DNA of 61,289 nt from assembly GCA_046155815.1 (NCBI GenBank), contig JBJXFY010000148.1, positions 1 through 61,289 of the forward strand. The letters are read 5' to 3'. The position numbers were made by a program, and so were the translations under genes. Of the stretch, positions 41,443-49,302 are shown piece after piece (position 1 is the stretch's first letter; each line of letters starts with the position of its first letter). The DNA is from JBJXFY01 sp046155815. Its GTDB lineage: Bacteria > Verrucomicrobiota > Verrucomicrobiia > Limisphaerales > CAIMTB01. The notes beneath the pieces were generated by a model. That model searched no databases and was not told where the DNA came from. It saw only the letters and a list, made by a program, of their open reading frames with translations.

Positions 41443-42368
41443 GCGGCCAGCGCGGCCAGGTGGCGCTCGCAGTCAATCGCCGCCGCGCAGCCGGCGCCGG
41501 CCGCGGTCACGGCCTGCCGGTAAACGTGGTCCTGGCAGTCGCCCGCCACGAACACACCCGGCACGCTGGACTGCGTGCCGTCCTTCGCGAGCACGTAGCC
41601 GTTCTCGTCCAGTTCGATCTGGCCCTTGAACAGCGCCGTGTTTGGCGTCAGGCCGATGGCGACGAACACGCCGGCGCAGGGCAGCTCGCTCTCCACGCCG
41701 GTGGTGACGTGCTTCAGCTTCACGGCCGTGACCTTCGTCTGCCGCACGTCGAGAACGGCCGTCACCACGGAGTCCCAGACGGGCTTGATCTTGGGATGCG
41801 CCAGCACGCGGTCGGCCATGATCTTCGAGGCGCGCAGCGTGTCGCGACGGTGGACGAGGTGCACCACGGACCCAAAGCGGGTGAGGTACAGCGCCTCCTC
41901 GCAGGCCGAGTCGCCGCCACCCACGACGACGAGCGGCTGGTTGCGGAACATGGGCAGCGCGCCGTCGCAGGTGGCGCAGTAGGTGACGCCCTTGTTCTCC
42001 AGCTCCTTTTCGCCCGGGACGTGCAGGTACCGGTGACCGGCGCCGGTGGCGATGATGACCGTCTGCGCCTCGACCGGCTCGCCGTCCACGGTGAGCTTGA
42101 ACGGCCGCGCCGCGAGGTCCACGGCGTCCACGGTCGCGAACTTCACCCGCGCGCCGAAACGCTCGGCCTGCTTCTGCATCCGCGTCATCAGCTCGAAGCC
42201 GTCCACGCCCTCGGGGAAGCCGGGGAAGTTCTCCACGATGGTCGTCGTCGTGAGCAGCCCGCCGGGCATGGTGCCGGTGAGGACCAGCGGCTTCAGGTCG
42301 GCGCGCGCGGTGTAGACCGCCGCCGTGAGGCCGGCGCAGCCCGTGCCGATGATGACGACCTTTTCCAT
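41439..42368 (-). CDS. trxB: thioredoxin reductase
   Basis: A 309-residue flavoprotein. The FAD-binding start is EKVVIIGTGCAGLTAAVYTA, the redox-active disulfide is CATCDG (about residues 136-139), NADPH binding is VVVGGGDSACEEALYLTRFG and the closing FAD motif is GVFVAGDCQDHVYRQA. It reduces thioredoxin with NADPH. ATG 42368 starts the homology; 13 further codons upstream are possible but unlikely. A TTGCCC-17-TACGGT promoter lies ahead. hisB overlaps its stop. Confidence 0.94.
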   Translation of the reverse strand: MEKVVIIGTGCAGLTAAVYTARADLKPLVLTGTMPGGLLTTTTIVENFPGFPEGVDGFELMTRMQKQAERFGARVKFATVDAVDLAARPFKLTVDGEPVEAQTVIIATGAGHRYLHVPGEKELENKGVTYCATCDGALPMFRNQPLVVVGGGDSACEEALYLTRFGSVVHLVHRRDTLRASKIMADRVLAHPKIKPVWDSVVTAVLDVRQTKVTAVKLKHVTTGVESELPCAGVFVAIGLTPNTALFKGQIELDENGYVLAKDGTQSSVPGVFVAGDCQDHVYRQAVTAAGAGCAAAIDCERHLAALAA

Positions 42369-42378
42369 AGGAGCGGCG

Positions 42379-42407
42379 ACCGTAGGCAGCGCCCCCCGCC
42401 GGGGCAA
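42379..42407 (-). promoter_or_regulatory. candidate promoter of trxB
   Basis: On the minus strand TTGCCC (42407-42402), 17-base spacer, TACGGT (42384-42379), 10 bases before the ATG. Confidence 0.4.
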
Positions 42408-42423
42408 GGCGGGGCGGTGTGGA

Positions 42424-42458
42424 GACGACGCCCCGTCGCCGAAAGTATCCGCGGCGCC
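42424..42458 (+). repeat. 35-base dispersed repeat, copy 2
   Basis: Matches the reverse complement of 31319-31353 at 29 of 35 positions. It lies in the 106-base gap between trxB and the AraC-type regulator, outside both genes. Same comments as for copy 1. Confidence 0.6.
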
Positions 42459-42474
42459 TTGCCGCGGTTTGCGT

Positions 42475-43473
42475 TCACCCTCCCTTCCGCAGCGCCTTCT
42501 GCGGCGGGGTCGCCATCGGGTACAGGCCGGGGCAGCAGCCGAAGACCTCGTGGAACGCCTGGCTGAAGTGGCTCAGGCTCGAGTAGCCCACTTCCATCGC
42601 CGCCTCGGTCACGTTGAAGCGCCCGGTGCGCAGCAGCTCCGCCGCCTTGTCCATGCGGACCTGCCGGAGGAACTGCGGGATGGTCATGCCCGCCTCGGTC
42701 GAGAACGTGCGGCTCAGGTAAAACGGGCTGCAGCCGACCAGCCGGCCCAGCTCCTCGAGCGTCGGCGGCTCCGCGAGGCGCTCGCGCAGCACGGCCATGG
42801 CCTTGTCCACGCGCTCGCGGGCGACGCGCTTGGCCCGCGCGCAGAAAAGCTCGTTCGACCCCGCCGGCTGGAACAGGAACTCGACCATCAGCTCCATCGC
42901 CTTGCTCTCGTACCAGAGGAGCTGCGCGGCGACATGCACCGGCGGCTCGCGCAGGCTGGCCACGATCTGCTGCTGGCGGGCGGACATCGTCACCGCCGGC
43001 CCCACTGCCGAAGCCGCCTGCGCGCCGGCCAGCAGCGGCTGCAGTGCCGGATGCAACGCCTCGACATGGCGGTCCAGATGCCGCCGCAGAAAGGCGGGTG
43101 AAAGCTCGACGGTGATGAAGCGATGCCGCTGGCCGCCGCGCCGCAGGGCCTCGAGCGGTGCCGGTCCGGCCGCGTAAAAGGCCGCGCTGAAGGGCCGCAG
43201 TTCCGCACGCTGCGGGCCGTGCGCGACGTGCCCCTGTCCGGCGAGGTTCAGGCAGATTTCCACGCTCCCGGGGTGAAAGCTGGGACTCCAGTCCACATCG
43301 TTCGTGCCGGCGGCGAACTCCTGCCATTCGAAGCTGAAGCCGAGCTCGCGGAAGCTGCCGCCGAGCTGCCGCCATTCCGCGCCGATGGCCTCCCAGACCG
43401 GGCCTTCACGAAAGGGCGGCGGCCCCGCGCGGCGGGGACGGCGGACGGGCGGCGGGGTGCGCACGGAACTCAA
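42475..43473 (-). CDS. AraC-family transcriptional regulator
   Basis: A 332-residue regulator. The N-terminal effector domain (about 35-190) has VEICLNLAGQGHVAHGP. The C-terminal DNA-binding domain has two helix-turn-helix motifs (LEELGRLVGCSPFYLSRTF; VTEAAMEVGYSSLSHFSQAF), the second being the AraC signature. The overall layout resembles PchR-type regulators. The frame begins with TTG 43473; GTG at residue 4 is equally possible. It is downstream of and co-directional with the 2-oxoacid dehydrogenase operon, 79 bases away. A link to that operon is inference. Confidence 0.88.
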   Translation of the reverse strand: MSSVRTPPPVRRPRRAGPPPFREGPVWEAIGAEWRQLGGSFRELGFSFEWQEFAAGTNDVDWSPSFHPGSVEICLNLAGQGHVAHGPQRAELRPFSAAFYAAGPAPLEALRRGGQRHRFITVELSPAFLRRHLDRHVEALHPALQPLLAGAQAASAVGPAVTMSARQQQIVASLREPPVHVAAQLLWYESKAMELMVEFLFQPAGSNELFCARAKRVARERVDKAMAVLRERLAEPPTLEELGRLVGCSPFYLSRTFSTEAGMTIPQFLRQVRMDKAAELLRTGRFNVTEAAMEVGYSSLSHFSQAFHEVFGCCPGLYPMATPPQKALRKGG

Positions 43474-43552
43474 GGGAGGGGCGGGCCGTCCACGACGGCC
43501 GCGGCCAACCTAGACGGCTCCCCGGATACGTCCAGCCATGGCGGCGATCGCG

Positions 43553-44734
43553 CTACAGCGCGCCCGGCTTCTGCAGCAGCGCGGCTACGCGCGTCAGCAG
43601 CCGGCCCGCGCCGCCGCCGTCCAGCACGCGGTGGTCGAAGCTCAGCGTGAGCTGCGCTTCCATCACCGGCACGAACTGGCCCTTCGCCACGTCCCACTGC
43701 GGCATCTTCCGCCCCGCGCCCAGGCCCAGCACGAGGGTCTGTTCCGGCAGGGGGATCGGCGTCGCCCACGTCAGGCCAAAGGTGCCGTAGTTGGTGACCG
43801 TCGCGATGGATCCCCCGCTGGCCTCGCGCGGGAGGCGCCGCTGGCGGGCGAGCTCGACCAGCTCGTTGTAGCTCAGCACCAGGTCGCCCAACGGCCGCTT
43901 GTCCGCGCGGCGCAGCACGGGCACGAGCACGCCGTCCTCCACCTCGACGGCGAAGCCCACGTCAATCGAGCCGGGGTGGACGATCTTCGCGCCGATGAGC
44001 CGGCCGGCCGGGGCGCTGTTCTCCGCCAGCGCGAGCGCCAGCGCGCGGATGGCGTACAGCGCGGGCCCGGGCTTCGGCTCGGAACGCCGGCGATGTTCGA
44101 GGAGCGGCTCGAGGTTGACGGACATGCCGACCGTCGCCAGCGGGCGAGTCCAGCTCCGGCGCATCGCGTCCGCGACCGCCACGCGCATCGTCGAGGCCCC
44201 GGTGGTCCGGGCGGCCTCGAGGCCGGCGACGAACTTCTCGAAATCAACGATCGTCACGCGTCCGCCCGCGCCGCTGCCCGGCAGGCCAGCGAGGTCGGCG
44301 GCGTTCAGGCCCAGATCGGCCATGCGAACCTTCATCCGCGGCGACAGGTACGTCGCGCCCTGCGCATGGACCGGGACCGGCAGCCCGCGCACGGTCGGTT
44401 CGACCTTCGGTACGGCGGCGGGCGCGGCGGGCAGGCCGCTTGGGCGGGGCGGCTCCGGGATGGGGGCTGCCGCGGCCTCCGCGTCCACGCCCTCGGCGAC
44501 CTCGAGGCGGCCGAGCAGGCAGCCGACGGGGTAGCTCTCGCCCTCGCGGGCGAGCAGCTCGGCCACGCGCCCTTCGAACGGCGCGGCCACCATCATGGTG
44601 GCCTTGTTGGTTTCGACCTCCATCACGTCCTGCCCGGCGGCGACCTCGTCGCCCGGCCGGACCAGCCAGCGAAGGACCGTGGCCTCGGCGATGGACTCGC
44701 CGAGCTGGGGCATGGTGAACAGGGCGAGGGGCAT
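43553..44734 (-). CDS. 2-oxoacid dehydrogenase E2 (dihydrolipoamide acyltransferase)
   Basis: A 393-residue E2 with one lipoyl domain (residues 1-78, lipoyl-Lys in VETNKATMMVA), a long Ala/Pro linker, a peripheral subunit-binding domain (about 120-160, SPRMKVRMADLGLNAADLAG) and the acyltransferase core (about 180-393) with FDHRVLDGG, the active-site His-x3-Asp-Gly motif. Shorter than most E2 proteins, with a single lipoyl domain. It moves the acyl group from lipoate to CoA. ATG 44734 is chosen as it starts the lipoyl domain. Five bases separate it from E1 beta. Pyruvate, branched-chain or acetoin-type substrate cannot be decided. Confidence 0.9.
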   Translation of the reverse strand: MPLALFTMPQLGESIAEATVLRWLVRPGDEVAAGQDVMEVETNKATMMVAAPFEGRVAELLAREGESYPVGCLLGRLEVAEGVDAEAAAAPIPEPPRPSGLPAAPAAVPKVEPTVRGLPVPVHAQGATYLSPRMKVRMADLGLNAADLAGLPGSGAGGRVTIVDFEKFVAGLEAARTTGASTMRVAVADAMRRSWTRPLATVGMSVNLEPLLEHRRRSEPKPGPALYAIRALALALAENSAPAGRLIGAKIVHPGSIDVGFAVEVEDGVLVPVLRRADKRPLGDLVLSYNELVELARQRRLPREASGGSIATVTNYGTFGLTWATPIPLPEQTLVLGLGAGRKMPQWDVAKGQFVPVMEAQLTLSFDHRVLDGGGAGRLLTRVAALLQKPGAL

Positions 44735-44739
44735 GGGCG

Positions 44740-45705
44740 CTATTGGTTGAGCAGGTCGCGCGCCGCGGCGGCGATGGAATTCGCCGCGGGCCGGTGCGCG
44801 GTCCAGAGGTTCGGATGGTACGGGATGGGCGTGTCCTTCGCGTTCAACCGGCGCGGCGGGGCGTCGAGCAGGTCGAAGCCCTCCGCCGTCACGCGCGCGA
44901 TCACCTCGGCGGACACGCCGCCCCACGGCCACGCCTCGCCCACGCACAGCAGCCGGCCCGTGCGCGCGACCGAGGCCATCACGGTGTCCGTGTCCAGCGG
45001 CTTCACGGAGCGCAGGTCCACGACCTCGATTTCCCAGCCCTCCGTCGCCAGTTCCGCCGCCGCCGCGAGCGACTCGTGCAGCATGGCGCTGTAGGTCACG
45101 AGGCTCATGTGCCGGCCTTCGCGGGCGATCCGCGCGCGGCCCACGGGCAGCGCCGTGTCCGGCAGGCGGTCGGCCTTGAGGTGGTAATAGAGAAACTTGT
45201 GCTCGCAGAAGATGACGGGGTCATCCAGCGCCACGGCCTCGAGCAGCATGCTGTACGCGTCCTCGACCGTGGCGGGCGTCATCACCACGAGGCCGGGGTA
45301 ATGGGCGTAGATCGTCTCGAGGCACTGGCTGTGGAACGGCCCCGAACCGGCCGTGCCGCCGAAGGGCAGCCGCACCACCACCGGGCACGGCACGCCCGTG
45401 CGCCAGTACGTCGTGGCGGCGTGATTCACGATCTGGTTGAAGCCCACCGTCGAGAAGTCCGCGAACTGCATCTCGATGATCGGCCGCATGCCCTCGTAGG
45501 CCGCGCCCACCGCGAGGCCCACCATCGCGTCCTCGCTGATCGGGGCGTCAATCACCCGGCCGGGGAACTCCTTCGCCAGGTTCTTCGTCGCCTTGAACGC
45601 GCCGCCGAACGCGCCCACGTCCTGCCCGTAGATGAACACGCCCGGATGCTCGCGCAGCGCGCGGGCCTGCGCCTCCCGGATGGCTTCGAGGTAGGTGAGG
45701 CTCAC
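44740..45705 (-). CDS. 2-oxoacid dehydrogenase E1 component, beta subunit
   Basis: A 321-residue E1 beta. Family features are VFIYGQDVGAFGGAFKAT, VIDAPISEDAMVGLAVGAAY and YEGMRPIIEMQFADF, with the C-terminal transketolase-like domain after residue 190. Paired with the alpha subunit it decarboxylates the 2-oxoacid with thiamine diphosphate and acylates the lipoyl group of E2. GTG 45705 overlaps the stop of the alpha gene (GTGA), as expected for subunits made in equal amounts. A long N-terminal extension of the frame is spurious. Confidence 0.92.
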   Translation of the reverse strand: MSLTYLEAIREAQARALREHPGVFIYGQDVGAFGGAFKATKNLAKEFPGRVIDAPISEDAMVGLAVGAAYEGMRPIIEMQFADFSTVGFNQIVNHAATTYWRTGVPCPVVVRLPFGGTAGSGPFHSQCLETIYAHYPGLVVMTPATVEDAYSMLLEAVALDDPVIFCEHKFLYYHLKADRLPDTALPVGRARIAREGRHMSLVTYSAMLHESLAAAAELATEGWEIEVVDLRSVKPLDTDTVMASVARTGRLLCVGEAWPWGGVSAEVIARVTAEGFDLLDAPPRRLNAKDTPIPYHPNLWTAHRPAANSIAAAARDLLNQ

Positions 45706-46745
45706 GGCAGGGCGGCCTCCGTCGCGTGGGCGCGCAGGGCCGGCGACGCCAGCGCCACCCAGTCGTGCCGGTAGGGATCCGGCGCGGCCTCGCGCTGGAC
45801 CAGGGCGACCGCCTCGTCCACCTGCCGCGCGATCTCCTGCCGCCAAGAGGCCAGCGCGGCGGCGTCCAGCAGCCCGTGCTTCAGGGCAAACTGCTCCGCC
45901 ACGGGCAGGCAGTCCCGTCCCAGGCCGGACTCGCGCAGCTTCGGCGTCACGTAGTGCGCATCGTCGTGCTCGCCGTGGCCGCACAACCGCAGCAGCGACG
46001 CCACGACGAGCTGCGGCCCCTCGCCCTGGCGCGCGAGAGCCACGGCCTTCCGCAACGTCGCGAGGCACGCCAGCAGGTCCGTGCCGTCCACCTCGTGTGC
46101 GGCCACGCCGTAGCCCGGCGCCTTGTCCGCCAGCGTGCGGCAGGCGAACTGCCGGCTGCGCGGCGTCGAGTAGGCGAACTGGTTGTCCGCGACGACCAGC
46201 ACGAGCGGGAGGTTCTCGACGGCCGCCTGGTTGAGGGCCTCGTGGAACGCGCCCGTGGACGTCGCGCCTTCGCCCAGCACCGCCGCACCCACGCTGCCCG
46301 CCTGCCCGCGCAGCTTGCGGGCAAAGAGCATGCCATTCACCACCGACACCATCGCGCCGAGGTGGCTGATCATGGGCAGCAGCCCCTTGCGCGGCCGGCC
46401 GCGGTGGACGTTGCCGTCGCGGGCCCGCATCGGGCCGAGCGGCGAGCCGAGGTACGTGCGGATGCCGTCCAGAAGATTCTCGCCGAAGGCCAGCCGGCCG
46501 GCGGTGTCGCGGATGAGCGGCGCGAACACGTCGCCCGGCCGCAGGCTCGTCCCGATGGCCGCGCTCAACGCCTCCTGCCCGCGCCCGAGATAGACGCCGC
46601 CGACAATTTTTCCGGCGCGGTACAGCGCGGCCAGCTTCTCGTCCGCGGCGCGCGCCAGCAGCATCCAGCGCAGCGCGGCCCGGAAATCCTCCGCGGCCAC
46701 CCCCTCGGCGAGGGACGGTCGCGCATCGGCGGTGGCGGCAGGCAC
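45702..46745 (-). CDS. 2-oxoacid dehydrogenase E1 component, alpha subunit
   Basis: A 347-residue E1 alpha. The thiamine diphosphate motif runs from GEGATSTGAFHEALNQAAVE to the ADNQFA about 27 residues later; VGGVYLGRGQEALS and HGEHDDAHY (phosphorylation-loop-like region) are also seen. GTG 46745 is chosen (VPAATADARPSLAE) because homology begins shortly after; the frame runs open further upstream. Alpha and beta overlap by four bases. The E1alpha-E1beta-E2 order is that of Gram-positive-type pyruvate or branched-chain dehydrogenase operons, but E3 is missing here. Confidence 0.92.
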   Translation of the reverse strand: MPAATADARPSLAEGVAAEDFRAALRWMLLARAADEKLAALYRAGKIVGGVYLGRGQEALSAAIGTSLRPGDVFAPLIRDTAGRLAFGENLLDGIRTYLGSPLGPMRARDGNVHRGRPRKGLLPMISHLGAMVSVVNGMLFARKLRGQAGSVGAAVLGEGATSTGAFHEALNQAAVENLPLVLVVADNQFAYSTPRSRQFACRTLADKAPGYGVAAHEVDGTDLLACLATLRKAVALARQGEGPQLVVASLLRLCGHGEHDDAHYVTPKLRESGLGRDCLPVAEQFALKHGLLDAAALASWRQEIARQVDEAVALVQREAAPDPYRHDWVALASPALRAHATEAALP

Positions 46746-46913
46746 GCGGGAGCGTAGGCCGGACGGCGAGCGCGTCGCAACGGCGCAATCCTGCCGGCAG
46801 GGTCCCGGGCCCGGGCGTCCGGTTCCCAGGAAGCCCGGGGCGCAGGCCGTGTCGCCCTCGCACCGCCCCGCGCCGGCGATTGACGCCGCCCCGTCCTCCG
46901 CCACAGTCGCGGC

Positions 46914-47618
46914 ATGCTTTCCCGCCGTGACGCCCTTCGGACCGCCGCCCTCGCCGCCGTCGCCCTGGCCGCCAGGCCGAGACTTGTCGCCGCCGAGGCC
47001 GCCGCGCCATTCAAGCTGCCGCCGCTGCCATACGCCTACGACGCGCTGGAGCCGTTCATTGATGCGCGGACCATGGAGCTGCACCACGGCAAGCACCACG
47101 GTGCCCAAGTGGACAACCTGAATCGGGCCGTCGCTGGCCAGCCGCTCATCGCCGCCATGCCCGCGGAGGCCCTGCTGTCGCGGCTGGACCAGATCCCCGA
47201 GGCCATTCGTACCGCCGTGCGCAACAACGCCGGCGGCCATGTGAACCACACCCTTTTCTGGTTTCAGATGAAGAAGAACGAGGGCGGCCGGCCCGTGGGC
47301 GGGCTCGCGGACGCGATCACAAAGAAGTTCGGCGGCTTAGACGCCTTCAAGGAAGCCTACTCCAAGACGGCGATGGGCGTCTTTGGCAGCGGCTGGGCCT
47401 GGCTGAACCTCGACCCACGGGGCGAACTCGTCATCGGCAGCACGCCGAACCAGGACAATCCGCTCATGGCCGGCCAGAAGCCGCTGCTCGGCCTGGATGT
47501 CTGGGAGCACGCCTATTATCTCAAGCACCAGAACCGCCGCGCCGACTACGTGGCTGCCTACTGGAACGTGATTGACTGGGAGGCGGTGGACGGCCGGTAC
47601 AAGTCGGCCCGGGGCTGA
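46914..47618 (+). CDS. exported Fe/Mn superoxide dismutase
   Basis: A 234-residue SOD. Metal ligands are in MELHHGKHH, NNAGGHVNHTLFWF and DVWEHAYYLKHQNRR (Asp and His). The N-terminus MLSRRDALRTAALAAVALAA is a signal peptide with a twin-Arg (S-R-R-x-A-L) motif that may direct it through the Tat pathway, as a metal enzyme folded in the cytosol. Most bacterial Fe/Mn SODs are cytosolic, so an exported copy is notable. It converts superoxide to peroxide, presumably in the periplasm. It is convergent with the next gene, with no terminator seen. Confidence 0.92.
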   Translation: MLSRRDALRTAALAAVALAARPRLVAAEAAAPFKLPPLPYAYDALEPFIDARTMELHHGKHHGAQVDNLNRAVAGQPLIAAMPAEALLSRLDQIPEAIRTAVRNNAGGHVNHTLFWFQMKKNEGGRPVGGLADAITKKFGGLDAFKEAYSKTAMGVFGSGWAWLNLDPRGELVIGSTPNQDNPLMAGQKPLLGLDVWEHAYYLKHQNRRADYVAAYWNVIDWEAVDGRYKSARG

Positions 47619-47684
47619 CAACCGCCCGGGCGTATTCCGCAGCCCTCCAGTTCAGGCCTTGGCCGGCCGCCAGCGGGGCGCAGC

Positions 47685-49292
47685 TCACCTTGCCACGTTG
47701 CCGCCGGAAGCGGCGGCCAGCGCCCGGCCGGCTTCGCCGACCTGCACGTCGAACGCCGCGGTGCGGACCTCGCCACCGGCCTTGAACTGCGCCCAGAGCC
47801 GGTACTCACCGGGTGCGGGGAACTCGTACGGGAAGCTCACGATCCCGTCCGCCGCGGTGCCGGTGCGCGCCGCCCAGACCGCGGCACTCTCCTCCAAACC
47901 TGGAAGCTGGCACATTGGATCGTCCTTGCCGAAGGCCACCTGGCGCGGGGCGCGGCCTTCCTCCCGCATTTCAAAAAGCTGCTGTGCGGCCATCGAAAAC
48001 GAGCCGCCCGGATGCAGGTGCGTGAAGACCCGGCCCGCCCGGTCCCGCAGCACGAGGTGGCCGAACATCCCCAGATACGGCTCAAGCGCCGCAGGCCGGT
48101 TGGCGGCGGAAACCTGGAAGCGGAGCGAGACCGGCGTGCGGGCCATCAAAGGCCCGTCATCCAGCCGCTTGATCGCGTGGCCGTCGGGGAACGTGGCGGA
48201 CCCTCCGGCGGGGGACGTGGTGAGCCACGCGTCGTCGGGGGACGACGAGGGCGGGGACGAGGACGGGGGAAGATGAACGCGGTTGGTGAGGGTTTCGGTG
48301 AAGCCGGTTTCGTAGGTGATCTGGCCGTACACCGCGTATTCACCGGCGGGCAGGGGGGGCAGCATGGTCTCGAACAGGTGGCGGTTCACCCGGATGGGAT
48401 GCAGGTGGGCGAAGGCGTCGAGCCCCGGCTCGCGCACGAGGAAGAGGTGCATCAATTTCCCGTGGTCGGGCACCAGCGGCACCTCGCGCCGTGGGTCGTT
48501 CGGGGAGAGCTTGAGCTGGAGCCGCCGCGGGCCCGTCCCTTCGGCGACGACGGCTTGCACGGCGCGGGGCCGGTAGAGGCGGTTGTTGCGGTACTCGCCG
48601 GCCTCGGCCTGCCACCATTTCCAGCCTCCACCGAGCAGCAGGACGGCCAGCCCGGCCACGCCGGCCACGGTGCCGCGCGCGCCCCAGCGGCGTCGGGGTG
48701 AGGGCGCGTCCCCGGGCGCCAGCACGCTCTCGCGGACGGCCGCACCGGCGATCGCGATGAACAGCAGCACCAGCACGGCGCCCAGCCCGGCGAGGCCCGC
48801 ACCCAGAGCGCGGGGCAGTCCCATCACGCGAGTGGCGGTGGAATTGACCGGGATCAGCGCCTGACCCTCGCCGGCCGCGCCGCTGAGCGCGACCTCCACG
48901 CTGAACGCACCGCTCTCCATGAACCACAGCTCGGCCGAGAACAGGTTCGTCTCGCCGCGGATGGGGCGGGCGACGTCGGGCGCCGGCGCGCCCTGCCGGC
49001 CGGAGTTCCACTTGAGCGGCAGGGCGGTGACCTCGCGCACGTCGCCGTCAAGGATGCGCACCGAAATCTCGGCCAGCCCCGGGATCACGTCGGGCGGGCG
49101 CACCATGACCCGCGCGGAGTACGGCCCGATGCGGCCCTCGTAAAAGACGGGCTGGTGCGCGAGGTCGGCGCGCGCGCAAGGCAGCAGGCCCAGCGCCAGC
49201 AAGGCCGCGGGCAGCAGCCCGGCAGGTCTGACCTGGCGGATCGCCACGGGGACGAGGACGAGGACGAGGATGAGGACGAGGAGGACGAGCAC
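47685..49292 (-). CDS. membrane protein of unknown function with two repeat-derived segments
   Basis: A 535-residue frame. The first 17 residues (LVLLVLILVLVLVPVA) are encoded by the word repeat at 49251-49294, so the true start may be internal (for example near residue 62). A membrane helix near 160-185 is followed by a second one (about 205-225), then a large extracytoplasmic part with two related modules containing KLMHLFLV, FAHLHP and MFGHLV, THLHP. These resemble FixH/YtkA-like beta-sandwich domains with possible metal-binding His. A PPSSSPPSSSPDD linker near 360 is encoded by another word repeat. It follows the gene at 49303 by 10 bases in the same operon. No known function. Confidence 0.65.
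   Translation of the reverse strand: MLVLLVLILVLVLVPVAIRQVRPAGLLPAALLALGLLPCARADLAHQPVFYEGRIGPYSARVMVRPPDVIPGLAEISVRILDGDVREVTALPLKWNSGRQGAPAPDVARPIRGETNLFSAELWFMESGAFSVEVALSGAAGEGQALIPVNSTATRVMGLPRALGAGLAGLGAVLVLLFIAIAGAAVRESVLAPGDAPSPRRRWGARGTVAGVAGLAVLLLGGGWKWWQAEAGEYRNNRLYRPRAVQAVVAEGTGPRRLQLKLSPNDPRREVPLVPDHGKLMHLFLVREPGLDAFAHLHPIRVNRHLFETMLPPLPAGEYAVYGQITYETGFTETLTNRVHLPPSSSPPSSSPDDAWLTTSPAGGSATFPDGHAIKRLDDGPLMARTPVSLRFQVSAANRPAALEPYLGMFGHLVLRDRAGRVFTHLHPGGSFSMAAQQLFEMREEGRAPRQVAFGKDDPMCQLPGLEESAAVWAARTGTAADGIVSFPYEFPAPGEYRLWAQFKAGGEVRTAAFDVQVGEAGRALAAASGGNVAR
48231..48270. repeat. GAGGAC-type word repeat inside a coding region
   Basis: A GACGACGAGG, GCGGGGACGAGGACGGGG tract. On the minus strand it encodes the SSSPPSSSPDD linker of the protein at 47685-49292. 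GTCGTC (48231-48236) and GACGAC (48241-48246) at one end form a small inverted repeat. Confidence 0.6.
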
Positions 49293-49294
49293 GG
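49251..49294. repeat. tandem GAGGAC word repeat at gene start
   Basis: Six to seven near-perfect GAGGAC/GAGGAT units. On the minus strand they read as GTCCTC units and encode the Leu/Val-only N-terminus of the protein at 47685-49292, and the ATG itself lies within the tract. Confidence 0.75.
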
Positions 49295-49302
49295 ACGAAA
49301 GA

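Noticed and set aside
45706..47010. 435-codon N-terminal extension of the E1 beta frame
   Set aside because: It is the shadow of E1 alpha and reaches into the SOD gene; the GTGA overlap fixes the start.
49251..49294. CRISPR-like appearance of short tandem repeats
   Set aside because: Units are 6 bases without spacers and there are no cas genes; this is a word repeat.
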